This document shows positions 1-9,091 of a DNA stretch of 64,000 nucleotides, one piece after another. Where the stretch lies: contig NZ_JAUZQD010000010.1 of assembly GCF_030709675.1 (NCBI RefSeq), positions 248,001-312,000 on the forward strand, in the 5' to 3' direction. How positions within the stretch are numbered: position 1 is the stretch's first letter; every line of letters starts with the position of its first letter. The position numbers and the translations under genes were made by a program. The stretch is from Symbioplanes lichenis. GTDB taxonomy: Bacteria; Actinomycetota; Actinomycetes; Mycobacteriales; Micromonosporaceae. Under the pieces are notes generated by a model. That model had not been told where the DNA came from. It searched no databases and saw nothing but the letters and a program-made list of their open reading frames with translations.

Positions 1-1794
1 ACCGAGAAGCGCGACCGCATCCTCGCCTACGCCCGCGCGTATCCCGCCGACCGCATCCTGGCCAACTTCCGTGCCGCCGCCGGCCTCGACACCCGCGGCG
101 CCGAGCCCCCGGGCGGCTGGGACGACGCCACCGGCAACCTGCGCGGGCACTACAGCGGCCATTTCCTGTCCCTGCTCGCCCAAGCCTGGGCCGGCACAGG
201 GGAAACCGTCTTCAGGGACAAGCTCGACTACCTCGTCGCCGGCCTGAAGGAGTGCCAGGACGCCTGGGCCGCGCAGGCCGGCCGGCCCGGCACGCCGCCG
301 CCCGCACCCAGCTGGACCAGCGGCCGGACCGGCGGCGCCCTGCAGCTCACCGGCGACGGCCGGGACGCGGCGGTCGTGACCGGCACGGGCGGCGCACCCG
401 GCCCGAGTCACGCGGGATTCCTGGCCGCCTATCCGGAGACGCAGTTCATTCTGCTGGAGCAGTACGCCACCTACCCGGGAATCTGGGCGCCCTGGTACAC
501 CTGCCACAAAATCATGCGGGGCCTGCTCGACGCGCACACTCTGACCGGCAACGCCACCGCGCTCGACATCGTCACCGGAATGGGGGAGTGGGCGCACAGC
601 CGGCTCGGCAAGCTGCCGCGCGAGCAGCTCGACCGCATGTGGTCGCTCTACATCGCCGGCGAATACGGCGGCATGAACGAAGTCATGGCCGACCTGCACG
701 CGCTCACCGGAAATGCCACCTTCCTCGCCACGGCGCGCTGCTTCGACAACACCGCACTGCTCGCGGCGTGCGAGGCGGGCACGGACATCCTCGACGGCAA
801 GCACGCCAATCAGCACATCCCGCAGTTCCTCGGCTATCTCCGCCTCTATGAGCAGGGCGCCGAGGCCGGTTACCGCACCGCTGCCCGATCGTTCTACGAC
901 ATGGTGGTGACCCACCGGACCTATGTCCACGGCGGCACCGGCCAGGGCGAGATCTTCCGCAAGCGCGACGCCATCGCCGCGACCATTGCCGGCGACACCA
1001 ACGCCGAGTCGTGCGCCGCGTACAACATGCTGAAAGTGGCGCGCAACCTGTTCCTGCACGCGCCGGCGGCCCACTTCTTCGACTACTACGAGCGGACGCT
1101 GGTCAACCAGATCCTGGCCTCGCGGCGCGATGCCGACAGCACCGAGGACCCGCTGGTCACGTACATGGTGCCGGTCGGGCCAGGCGTCCGGCGCGGCTAC
1201 GGCAACATCGGCACCTGCTGCGGCGGCACCGGCCTCGAGAACCACACGAAATACCAGGACTCGATCTATTTCCGGTCGGCACGCGGCGACATTCTTTACG
1301 TCAACCTCTTCATCCCGTCGACGCTGCGCTGGGCCGAGCGCGGGCTCACAGTGACGCAATCCGGCGACTTCCCGCGCACGGACCGCACCACGCTCACGAT
1401 CTCCGGCCAGGGCCGGCTGGATCTGCGCCTGCGGATTCCGTCGTGGGCTCGCCAGAATGTCACGGTCACCCTCAACAGCAAACCTTTCCCCGTACGCCCG
1501 GAGCGCGACGGTTACGTGCGGATCGACCGCAGCTGGCGCGACGGCGACCGCGTCGATTTCCGTTTCCCGTACCGTCTCGTCGTCGAGAAGACCTTCGACG
1601 ATCCGACGCTGCGCGCCTTGCGCTTCGGTCCCCTGACATTGATCGCCAAGTCCGCGAGCACCGATTACCTGACCGTGCCCCCGACATATCGGCAGGGAAC
1701 CGATCCGCTCACTTTCACCGCCGGGGACGTGACCTTCGAGCCGTTCTTCCGCGGCGACACCGACCGCTACCACGCCTACTTCCGGGAGGCGTGA
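1..1794 (+). CDS. GH127-type beta-L-arabinofuranosidase (DUF1680), 5' end outside window
   Basis: Frame 1 is open from the first base, so at least 597 residues are present and the N-terminus lies upstream. The sequence shows family hallmarks: HYSGHFLSLLAQAW near residue 50, the block around PWYTCHKIMRGLLDAH, and GTCCGGTGLENH. In the characterised GH127 enzyme HypBA1 a zinc site is built from Glu, Cys and a Cys-Cys pair, one Cys being the nucleophile. Here E336 and C338 (in AESC) and C406-C407 match in order and spacing (numbered from window base 1). The known reaction is hydrolysis of terminal beta-L-arabinofuranosides. No export signal can be judged because the start is missing. The stop TGA lies 2 nt before the start of the next glycosidase, so the two are surely co-transcribed. 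Confidence 0.9.
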   Translation, partial: TEKRDRILAYARAYPADRILANFRAAAGLDTRGAEPPGGWDDATGNLRGHYSGHFLSLLAQAWAGTGETVFRDKLDYLVAGLKECQDAWAAQAGRPGTPPPAPSWTSGRTGGALQLTGDGRDAAVVTGTGGAPGPSHAGFLAAYPETQFILLEQYATYPGIWAPWYTCHKIMRGLLDAHTLTGNATALDIVTGMGEWAHSRLGKLPREQLDRMWSLYIAGEYGGMNEVMADLHALTGNATFLATARCFDNTALLAACEAGTDILDGKHANQHIPQFLGYLRLYEQGAEAGYRTAARSFYDMVVTHRTYVHGGTGQGEIFRKRDAIAATIAGDTNAESCAAYNMLKVARNLFLHAPAAHFFDYYERTLVNQILASRRDADSTEDPLVTYMVPVGPGVRRGYGNIGTCCGGTGLENHTKYQDSIYFRSARGDILYVNLFIPSTLRWAERGLTVTQSGDFPRTDRTTLTISGQGRLDLRLRIPSWARQNVTVTLNSKPFPVRPERDGYVRIDRSWRDGDRVDFRFPYRLVVEKTFDDPTLRALRFGPLTLIAKSASTDYLTVPPTYRQGTDPLTFTAGDVTFEPFFRGDTDRYHAYFREA

Positions 1795-1796
1795 CG

Positions 1797-4700
1797 ATGA
1801 GACGCCTCATCGGTGCGGCTGCCGTCCTCGCCGTCGTCCTGGTACCGGTTCCGGCCCGGGCCGGCACGCACAAGGTTCTGCAGGCGCCCACCGCCGAGAC
1901 TCCGTACCCGGTCTTCAAGGGCGACCCGAACCCGGTGCCGGACCAGCGGACGGGGTTTCACGTTCGCAATCAGCTGCAGGCGATCTTCGACGCGGACGTG
2001 GCAGCGGGCGCTGGAACCACGGCTGGAAACGATTTCTGGGTCGACCGCATGCTCGCCCGCACCGGTGACCAACCGGGCGGCACCAACGGTGACGCCAACC
2101 GGTATCTGTTCAGCCGGGGCCGGGCCGTGTTCATGAAGACGCACCAGCCGGGGACGCTCGGCTTCGGCGGCGAGGTCGCCTACATCGAGACGATCGCCGG
2201 TGGGCAGGGCGCCTACACGATCACCGCGGACGGCGTGACGCTCACCGAGGACGCGGCCCAGCGCCGGCAGACGCCCAGTTACTGGCGGGGTGTGTTCACC
2301 GGGGACGGGCTCCGCGTGGTGCAGACCAAATACATCATCGACCAGAACGTGGCTGTCACGGATCTCGAGGTGTCCAGCACGGACAACGTCGCACACACCG
2401 TCGCCCTGACGGCCACGTCGCCCTTCGCGCGGACGGTCACGGAGAACGAGCTGACCGGTGCGGTGCGGGCCTTCAACAACTTGACGACCGTGTTCCCGCG
2501 GTTCTCCGGGAACGGGTTCCGAGCCGTTTCCGGGACGCTGCGGCGGAGCCTTTCCGTGCCGGCGGCGGGCTCCGTGCGTACCAAGGTGCAGTTGGGCTTT
2601 GTCACCAAGGAGCTGCCCGCGTCGCTGAGCGAGTATCGGCACTACCGGGAATCCCCGCCGGCGCGCGCCTTCACCGAGCATGTGACGGCCTACAACCGGT
2701 GGTGGGCGGAGAACGTGCCCTACCTGGACACGCCCGAGGACAACATCGACAAGACGTTGTTCTATCGCTGGTGGCTCATGCGCTACAACTTCCTCGACGC
2801 CGATCTGCCCGGTAACGACTACCAGTTCCCGACGTCGATGGAGGGTGTGCTCGGCTACAACAACGCGATCGTGCTGACCACCGGCATGTTCGTCGACGAC
2901 CTCAAGTACTTCCGTGATCCGGCCTACTCCTACGGGCCCTGGATCTCCGCCGGTGAAGTGGCCAAGAGCTCGAAGTACGTCGACAACCCGGGCGACCCGG
3001 CGAACTGGTCCAACAGCTACACCGAATACATCTCCGAGGCGGCGTGGCGCTCGTATCAGCTGCACGGTGGCCCGGCGGCGGTCGCGGGCAATCTCGCCGA
3101 GTATGCCGAGAACGATGTGAAGGGTCTGCAGGACGCCTACGACTTCGACGGCAACGGGCTCATCGAATACAACTGGGGCGCCATGACGGGCAACGACGCC
3201 GACGCGGTGTCCTTCCACTGGCGCCCGGGTAACATGGACCGCACCGAGAACGCCTACCTCTATTCCAACGCCCGGGCGAGCGCGGTGGCCTATCGCACTG
3301 CCGGCAACACGGCCAAGGCCGCGGAGATGGACGCCTTCGCCGAGCAGATCCAGGCAGCGGTGCTGCGGTACCTCTGGAACGAGGACCGGAAGCTGCTGGA
3401 ACACCGGCACGTCGAGACCGACAGCCACGTGCCGTGGAAGGAAATCAACAACTACTATCCGTTCTCCGTAGGGCTGATGCCCGACACTGCCGAGTACCGG
3501 GAGGCTCTGCGCCTCTTCGCGGACGACGAGCAGTACCCGATCTTCCCGTTCTTCACCGCGAACCAGGCGGACAAGAAGGCCGCCGCCGAGCAGGGCGAGC
3601 CGGGCAGCAACAACTTCTCGGTCATCAACTCCACCGTGATGTTCCGGTTGCTGTCCTCGGTGCTGCGGAACTATCCGACCGGTTACCTCGATGCCGAGTG
3701 GTACAAGAAGCTCCTCTACTGGAACGCCTGGGCGCACTTCCAGAACAACGGGGACAACCGCTTCCCCGACCAGAACGAGTTCTGGGCCGACGGATCCACC
3801 GCCGGCGGCGGCAGCATCGGCTACCGCTCGTGGATCCACCACACGATCCTGGGCGCCACGAACTTCACCGTCATCGAGGACGCGATGGGGCTCCGGCCGC
3901 GCGCCGACGCCAAGCTCGAACTGGATCCGATCGACATCGGCTGGGACCACTTCACCGCGAACAACATCCGCTACCGCGACCGGGATCTGACCGTCGTCTG
4001 GGACCAGCCCGGCGGCGCGCGGCATTACGGCGGCTCGGTGCCCGAGGGCTATTCGGTGTATCTGGACGGCCGGCTGGCCTTGACGGCTGACCGGCTCGGC
4101 AAATTGGTCTATGACCCCGCGACCGGGGAGGTGACGGCCGGCGACGGTGTGCGGGTCACGAACAACCGGGCCGTGCGGGTCAAGGCGCCGCAGGAGGTCA
4201 CGTTCGCCAAGGATGCGCGGATCACCGACGTGCTGGCCAAGGCGGGCATCACGAGACGGGAACCGGTTCCCGCCGTTTCAGCGTCGGCGACCTTCTCCGC
4301 GCCCGGACGTGGTCCCGAGGGCGCGATCAGCGGCACCACGATCAACGAGCCCTTCTGGGGTACGGCCGGATCGCCCTCTGCCACCGACGCGTTCACGGTC
4401 ACGCTCGACGGCCCTCAGCGGGTGGACGACGTCCGCGTGTACTTCTACAAGACGAGCACCACGGCCACGGTCCAGGGCTATGCGCCGCCGGCCCAGTTCA
4501 CCGTCGAGTACGACGACGGGTCCGGCTGGCGGACTGTGCCGAGGCAGAGCCGGGCCCCGGCCTATCCGCGTGGAAACCTCAATCAGGTCCGGTTCCCGGC
4601 GGTCACTGCCGAACGACTTCGCATCACCGTGCAGCACGCGTCCGGATTCAGGACCGGCATCAAGGAAATTCAGGCCTTCGGTAGTGGCATTCCCGCGCCG

Positions 4701-6053
4701 GCTGCCACGAATATGCCGCCGCTGGCCGATGCCTGGCTCGACTCCGCTTATCGTCAGGCCGGATCGGCTCGGATCATCGGCGTGGCCCAGGACGACGGTA
4801 AGAGCGGCAGTCCGGTCACCGCGCGCTGGTCGGTCGTCAGCGGCCCGGACGGCGGCGCGGTCGCCTTCGACCCGGTGGATGCGCCGACCACGACCGCCCG
4901 GTTCAGCGTCTCGGGCCGGTACACCCTGCGCCTGACCGTCGGCGCTGCTACTTGCGCTCCGGCGACGAAGGCAGGCTCGGCGCTGGAACCGATTTCGGCG
5001 CCAAAGTCGAGCGGGGCGGGCCACGGGGAGGTGGCGACATCGGCCGGAACAGGGACACCGGCGGCGAGAAGGTGCTCCAGCAAGGACGTCGTCGTCGAGG
5101 CCACGGCGCTGGAGGAAGGGGAGATCAATGTGGCGGCCACGGCTACGGCTTCCGCGGAGTTCACCGCGGGCTGGAATGCTGTGACCGCTGTCAATGACGG
5201 CAAGCCGGCCTTCTTCGAGGGCGGGGCCCAGGGCGACCTGTGGGGCACCTGGACCGGGGCGGAACCGGCCACGCGCTGGTTGCAGTACGACTTCCCGTCG
5301 GCTGTCCGGGTCGACCGGGCGTCCATCGACTTCTGGTCGGACAGCACCACCGGCGGCAGCGGGGTCGCGGTGCCGGCGTCGTGGGGGCTGCAGTTCTGGG
5401 ACGGGACGGCGTGGCGGGACGTCAGCGGGGCGACCGGGTTCGATCCGGCGGTTCGCGGGCGGACGAATGAGGTTTCCTTCGATCCGGTGACGACGACTCG
5501 GCTACGGGCCACCTTCCGGGCGTTGCCCGATGCCGCAGGGACGGCCTGGTCCGCGGTCGGCGTATCTGAGTGGCGCGTGTACGCGGCGGCGGCGAGCGGG
5601 ATCCGAACGGTGGATGTGCGGACACGGGTGGGAACGATTCCCGAGCTGCCGGCGACGGTCGAGGTGGACTATGCCGACGGCGCCCGGGTCCCGGCGGCCG
5701 TGACGTGGGCTGCGATCACACCGGATCAGGTGGCCTCGGTCGGCGACTTCACGGTGGTCGGCTTCGTCGCGGGAACCGCGCTCACCGCCACCGCCCACGT
5801 GTGGGTGCGCGGCGGGGATCCGGTGCAGATCACCACGGTGGAACCGGTCTCCGTGGCGACGTCCGCCGGGGTCGCCCCGGTGCTGCCCGGCGGGGTCACG
5901 GTCGGATACAACGACGGCTCACGGCAGAGCGGTGTGGCGGTCACGTGGGCGGCGATCGACCCCGCGAGGTACGCCACGCCGGGCACCTTCGACGTGTCCG
6001 GGCAGATGGAAGGCACCGACAAGACCGCCATCGCCACCGTCGTGGTCACGTGA
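1797..6053 (+). CDS. Secreted multidomain glycoside hydrolase (MGH1-like catalytic domain, discoidin and Ig-like domains)
   Basis: 1,418 residues starting at ATG 1797. A signal peptide is clear (RRLIGAAAVLAVVLVPVPARA). Residues about 100-760 form an (alpha/alpha)6-type domain with the NWSNSYTEYISEAAWRSYQ and YDFDGNGLIEYNWG blocks typical of MGH1/GH63-like glucosidases. A discoidin (F5/8 type C) domain follows at about 826-965, a PKD-like strand set at about 970-1050, a second discoidin-like domain at about 1110-1260, and two bacterial Ig-like (Big_4) repeats to the C-terminus. A roughly 45-residue low-complexity stretch (1053-1098) interrupts the PKD-like fold. It works with the GH127 gene immediately upstream, probably on plant or microbial arabinose-containing glycans outside the cell. 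The exact substrate cannot be told from sequence alone. Confidence 0.85.
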   Translation: MRRLIGAAAVLAVVLVPVPARAGTHKVLQAPTAETPYPVFKGDPNPVPDQRTGFHVRNQLQAIFDADVAAGAGTTAGNDFWVDRMLARTGDQPGGTNGDANRYLFSRGRAVFMKTHQPGTLGFGGEVAYIETIAGGQGAYTITADGVTLTEDAAQRRQTPSYWRGVFTGDGLRVVQTKYIIDQNVAVTDLEVSSTDNVAHTVALTATSPFARTVTENELTGAVRAFNNLTTVFPRFSGNGFRAVSGTLRRSLSVPAAGSVRTKVQLGFVTKELPASLSEYRHYRESPPARAFTEHVTAYNRWWAENVPYLDTPEDNIDKTLFYRWWLMRYNFLDADLPGNDYQFPTSMEGVLGYNNAIVLTTGMFVDDLKYFRDPAYSYGPWISAGEVAKSSKYVDNPGDPANWSNSYTEYISEAAWRSYQLHGGPAAVAGNLAEYAENDVKGLQDAYDFDGNGLIEYNWGAMTGNDADAVSFHWRPGNMDRTENAYLYSNARASAVAYRTAGNTAKAAEMDAFAEQIQAAVLRYLWNEDRKLLEHRHVETDSHVPWKEINNYYPFSVGLMPDTAEYREALRLFADDEQYPIFPFFTANQADKKAAAEQGEPGSNNFSVINSTVMFRLLSSVLRNYPTGYLDAEWYKKLLYWNAWAHFQNNGDNRFPDQNEFWADGSTAGGGSIGYRSWIHHTILGATNFTVIEDAMGLRPRADAKLELDPIDIGWDHFTANNIRYRDRDLTVVWDQPGGARHYGGSVPEGYSVYLDGRLALTADRLGKLVYDPATGEVTAGDGVRVTNNRAVRVKAPQEVTFAKDARITDVLAKAGITRREPVPAVSASATFSAPGRGPEGAISGTTINEPFWGTAGSPSATDAFTVTLDGPQRVDDVRVYFYKTSTTATVQGYAPPAQFTVEYDDGSGWRTVPRQSRAPAYPRGNLNQVRFPAVTAERLRITVQHASGFRTGIKEIQAFGSGIPAPAATNMPPLADAWLDSAYRQAGSARIIGVAQDDGKSGSPVTARWSVVSGPDGGAVAFDPVDAPTTTARFSVSGRYTLRLTVGAATCAPATKAGSALEPISAPKSSGAGHGEVATSAGTGTPAARRCSSKDVVVEATALEEGEINVAATATASAEFTAGWNAVTAVNDGKPAFFEGGAQGDLWGTWTGAEPATRWLQYDFPSAVRVDRASIDFWSDSTTGGSGVAVPASWGLQFWDGTAWRDVSGATGFDPAVRGRTNEVSFDPVTTTRLRATFRALPDAAGTAWSAVGVSEWRVYAAAASGIRTVDVRTRVGTIPELPATVEVDYADGARVPAAVTWAAITPDQVASVGDFTVVGFVAGTALTATAHVWVRGGDPVQITTVEPVSVATSAGVAPVLPGGVTVGYNDGSRQSGVAVTWAAIDPARYATPGTFDVSGQMEGTDKTAIATVVVT

Positions 6054-6109
6054 GACGGCCGGGGCGTGCGCGCTGCCGGTGAGGGGCCGGCCGCGGCGAC
6101 GGCGATGGG

Positions 6110-6871
6110 TCAGGTGGTGGGGCCGGGGCGGTCGGGGGCGGGGTTGCGTACCTCGGCTCGGAGCGCGGCCACATCGGCGCGCAGCTCGCGGATCTCGGCC
6201 AGGAGGCCCGCTATGTCGCGGTGGGTTGCCTCGTGTTCCTGCTCGTCTGCGCCGATGCGGTCGACGATCCATGTGGCCAGGGAGCCGGTCACGAAGCCGA
6301 TCAGGCCGATGCCGCCGATCATCATGGCCAGGGCGACCAGGCGGCCCTCGGCGGTGACGGGGGCGAGGTCGCCGTAGCCCACCGTGGTGATCGTGACGAC
6401 CGCCCACCAGAGGGCGTCCGGGTAGGTCTCGATGGTGCTGCCGGGGTGGCCGCGCTCGGCGTCGAGGGCGGCCAGCGCGGCCACGGCGACGATGAGGACC
6501 GTGGTCGCGCCGACGTAGAGGGCCAGCTTTCCCCTGGTCAGCACCTCGGTGCGGCGGTTGAGGATGCGCAGCGCGGTGAGGAGGCGGAGGGCGCGGACCG
6601 GGCGCAGGACGGGCAGCACCAGGATCACCGCGTCGAACCAGTGGGTGCGGGCGAAGCGGCGCCGGTCGCGGGCGAGGACGAGCCGGATCGCGTAGTCGGC
6701 GCCGAAGAGCAGCCAGACGACCACGTTCGTGACCGCGCAGGCGTGGCGCCACCCGGCCGGCAGCCCGGGATCCAGGATCGGCGCCGCGTAGACCGCGATG
6801 AAGAGCAAGGACAACAAAGTCAACGGCACCGCCGTCGTACGCTCCCAGGCCGCGAGCCGTTCCTCCGTCAC
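6110..6871 (-). CDS. Voltage-gated-like potassium channel
   Basis: 253 residues from GTG 6871. The K+ selectivity filter TTVGYGDL is present between two hydrophobic helices, preceded by an S1-S4-like region with a basic segment (RPVRALRLLTALRILNRR) resembling a voltage sensor or S4-S5 linker. The C-terminus is a short coiled coil (about residues 205-245, heptads such as IAGLLAEIRELRADVAALRAE) that probably tetramerises the channel. It passively conducts K+ in the cytoplasmic membrane. A TACCAT -10 box lies 6 nt upstream of the GTG, so the mRNA is likely leaderless. It faces the glycosidase gene convergently and shows no functional link with it. Confidence 0.88.
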   Translation of the reverse strand: MTEERLAAWERTTAVPLTLLSLLFIAVYAAPILDPGLPAGWRHACAVTNVVVWLLFGADYAIRLVLARDRRRFARTHWFDAVILVLPVLRPVRALRLLTALRILNRRTEVLTRGKLALYVGATTVLIVAVAALAALDAERGHPGSTIETYPDALWWAVVTITTVGYGDLAPVTAEGRLVALAMMIGGIGLIGFVTGSLATWIVDRIGADEQEHEATHRDIAGLLAEIRELRADVAALRAEVRNPAPDRPGPTT

Positions 6872-6898
6872 AGGCCGATGGTACGGACCGGGGCGCCG

Positions 6899-8155
6899 TC
6901 AGCTGGCCTTCGTCACCGTGACCGCGCTGACCGGGGTGTTGTTGAGCCGTTCCTTGGGCGTGCCGGTGCCGTTGCCCCACGTGCCGTTCGCGACGGCCGC
7001 GTCCTTCTGCGCGACGAGCGCGTCATAAGTGGCGCGGGTCAGCCGGTCGACGCGGATCGTCCATTTCTGGCCCACGCCCTCGCCGGAGGCCGAGCCGAGC
7101 GTCACCGCATAGGTCCCGGTCTTCCCGATCGGCCCGTCGAGGAAGCACCACCCGGCGACGCACACGGTCAGGGCCAGCCGGGTGTCCTTCGCGGCCGCGT
7201 CGGCGCGGGAGATGTCGAGCTTCACCGTGAATTGCCGTGGGACGCGCGAGCCGGAGGCGGGAGTGGCGATTCGGGTGACCATCGGACGGGTCGATGTGGT
7301 CTTCGGGCGGGCGGCTGGTGACGTTGCTGGAACCGATTTCAGTGTGCTGGAACGAGCCGCCGCGGACGGGGACGCAGGGGCGGACGCGGGGCTGGAGGTG
7401 TTCGCGGGGGCGGGCCGGGTCATCGACGGCAGGGGGAGTGGACCGAGCGGCAGGGCCGGGGTGGCGGCGGGAGGGGCGGCCGAGGGCTGCGAGTCCGGGC
7501 GGACCAGCACCACCACCAGCATGACGACGGCAGCGACGACTGCGGCCGCGGCGACGATCCATGGCGTCCGGGAGCCACGCGCCGAGCCGCCGGATGAGCT
7601 GGGCGACCCGAGCACCGGTGGCGGTGGGGCGGCAAAAGTGGGCGGCCCAGAGATGGGCGGTCCGGAGGCCGGTGACGTTGAAGGGGCGGGGGACTGCCGG
7701 GCGCGGATGACGGCCGGGTGGTCCGGGCCGAGTGCCGCCGGTCCGTGCTCGGCGACGAGGGCGAGATTCCGGCGGGCTTCGTGCCGGTTGCCGAGCTCGT
7801 CGGCGACTTCGGCCAGGTCGGACGCCAGGAGCACCATCAGCGGATCCGCCGGCCCGAGGCGGTGACCGGCGGCCTGGGCCTCCTCGAGCAGCCGCCGTGC
7901 GCCGGCCGGGTCGCCGGCGCGGGAGTGCAGCCCGGCGAGCTGACGCATGGTCGCCAGCAGTTCTGGGTCGCCGGCCGCGAGACCGGGCCGGCCCTGCTCG
8001 ACGGCCTGCTCGAGCAGCGCCCGCGCGCCGGACACGTCTCCGGCGGCGGCGAGGTGGTCCGCCTGCTGACGGGTCTGCGGGTACGAAGGCACCCGGACAT
8101 AGTTCCCGATCAAGCTCGGCCCCGCCAGCCGCCCGACCGCGCGCGGGAACGCCAC
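6899..8155 (-). CDS. TPR protein with a single TM segment and Pro/Ser-rich linker
   Basis: 418 residues if GTG 8155 is used; GTG 8092 (VPSYPQTRQQADHL) is an equally likely start. The first ~150 residues are tetratricopeptide-like helices (ADHLAAAGDVSGARALLEQA and similar units). One transmembrane helix follows (WIVAAAAVVAAVVMLVVVLV, about 200-220), then a Pro/Ser/Ala/Thr-rich spacer and a C-terminal folded domain with paired cysteines (LTVCVAGWCFLDGPIG). The topology suggests a cytoplasmic TPR module and an external C-terminal domain. The function is unknown. A copy of the GGAAYCGRTTYC palindrome sits in the linker coding region at 7329-7340. Confidence 0.7.
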   Translation of the reverse strand: MAFPRAVGRLAGPSLIGNYVRVPSYPQTRQQADHLAAAGDVSGARALLEQAVEQGRPGLAAGDPELLATMRQLAGLHSRAGDPAGARRLLEEAQAAGHRLGPADPLMVLLASDLAEVADELGNRHEARRNLALVAEHGPAALGPDHPAVIRARQSPAPSTSPASGPPISGPPTFAAPPPPVLGSPSSSGGSARGSRTPWIVAAAAVVAAVVMLVVVLVRPDSQPSAAPPAATPALPLGPLPLPSMTRPAPANTSSPASAPASPSAAARSSTLKSVPATSPAARPKTTSTRPMVTRIATPASGSRVPRQFTVKLDISRADAAAKDTRLALTVCVAGWCFLDGPIGKTGTYAVTLGSASGEGVGQKWTIRVDRLTRATYDALVAQKDAAVANGTWGNGTGTPKERLNNTPVSAVTVTKAS

Positions 8156-8261
8156 GGCCGCCCCGGCGACGGACCAAGGCCGCGCGCGGGAACGGCTCGG
8201 CCGGCCCGGCGACGGGCTCAGGTCGCGCGCGGGGACGCTGCAGCTGGGGGAGGCGAGGGGC

Positions 8262-9017
8262 TCAGACCGTGCGCACGATGGTGCCCGCGGCGGTCAGGGC
8301 GGCCACGTCCTCCTCGGTCGCGTCGGTGGTGGTCACCACCATGCTCAGGGCGGACACCGGCGCCACGAAGGCCAGGGCCGTGCGGGAGAACTTGGCCGGC
8401 TCGGCGACCGCGACGACGCGGCGGGCGGAAGCGATGACGGCGCGCTTGATCGCGGCGTCGGCCAGGTCGAAGGCGGTCAGGCCGGCGGCGGTGAGGCCGC
8501 AGCAGCCCAGGACGGCCGTGTCGAAGCGCAGCGCGGCCAGGGCGGACTCGGCCAGCGGGCCGGTCAGGGCCAGCTCGCCGGGGCGGGGCTCGCCGCCGGG
8601 CAGCAGGAGCCGGAGCTGCGGCGCGCCGGTCAGGGCGTTGGCGGCGTGCAGGGACATCGGCATGACGGTCAGCCGCCGGGGCGCGAGCGCGCGAGCCACC
8701 TCGAGACACGTGGTGCCGCTGTCCACGACCACCGCCTCGCCGTCCACGAGGAGGTCGGCGACGGCCGCGGCGATGCGCTGCTTGGCGTCGTGGCCCTCGT
8801 GGTCTCGTACGGCGAAGGGCTGGTCCTCGCCCCGCAGGGCCAGGCTGCGCGCGCCGCCGCGATAGCGCTCGATCAGGTTGGCGGCGGCCAGTTGCTCCAG
8901 GTCGCGGCGCACGGTCATCTCGGAGGTGCCGGTCAGCTCGGCCAGCTGCGCCACGCTGAGCTGCCCGGTCTGCTGCACCGCGTCGAGGATCCGGCGGTGC
9001 CGGTCGTCGGCTGTCAC
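8262..9017 (-). CDS. DeoR/GlpR-family sugar-metabolism transcriptional regulator
   Basis: 251 residues from GTG 9017, chosen because the DeoR fold begins VTADDRHRRILDAVQ; an in-frame extension to 9065 would run through the operator. The N-terminal HTH reads LAELTGTSEMTVRRDLEQL, and the C-terminal sensor carries the family motifs VVDSGTTCLEVARAL and CCGLTAAGLTAFDLADAAIKRA. These proteins are usually repressors released by phosphorylated sugars. The gene is divergent from an MFS transporter, and a perfect inverted repeat lies between them, so it probably controls that transporter. Confidence 0.9.
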   Translation of the reverse strand: MTADDRHRRILDAVQQTGQLSVAQLAELTGTSEMTVRRDLEQLAAANLIERYRGGARSLALRGEDQPFAVRDHEGHDAKQRIAAAVADLLVDGEAVVVDSGTTCLEVARALAPRRLTVMPMSLHAANALTGAPQLRLLLPGGEPRPGELALTGPLAESALAALRFDTAVLGCCGLTAAGLTAFDLADAAIKRAVIASARRVVAVAEPAKFSRTALAFVAPVSALSMVVTTTDATEEDVAALTAAGTIVRTV

Positions 9018-9054
9018 CCCGGCATTGAACACCAGGCGGCCGCCGATTACCAAA

Positions 9055-9090
9055 CTTCCGAACAAGAAAAGTGTTTGTTATGTTCGGAAG
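9055..9090. promoter_or_regulatory. Inverted-repeat operator and leaderless promoter of the MFS gene
   Basis: Perfect 10-bp arms CTTCCGAACA (9055-9064) and TGTTCGGAAG (9081-9090) are separated by 16 bp, with further inner symmetry (AACAA/TTGTT). A promoter TTCCGA-N17-TATGTT (9056-9061, 9079-9084) for the MFS gene lies inside. Its -10 box ends 7 nt before ATG 9092, implying leaderless mRNA. A repressor bound to both arms would cover both promoter boxes. The divergent DeoR protein is the obvious candidate. Confidence 0.7.
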
Positions 9091-9091
9091 C

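Noticed and set aside
1776-4025. Long minus-strand open frame (~749 codons) and similar long frames such as 14230-17697 minus and 53695-55725 minus
   Set aside because: They lie opposite clear genes with conserved motifs, translate to Arg/Gly/Pro/His-rich nonsense, and result from the high GC content that removes stop codons.
9018-9065. Longer DeoR start at 9065
   Set aside because: It would place the coding start inside the operator arm, and the family's conserved region begins at GTG 9017.
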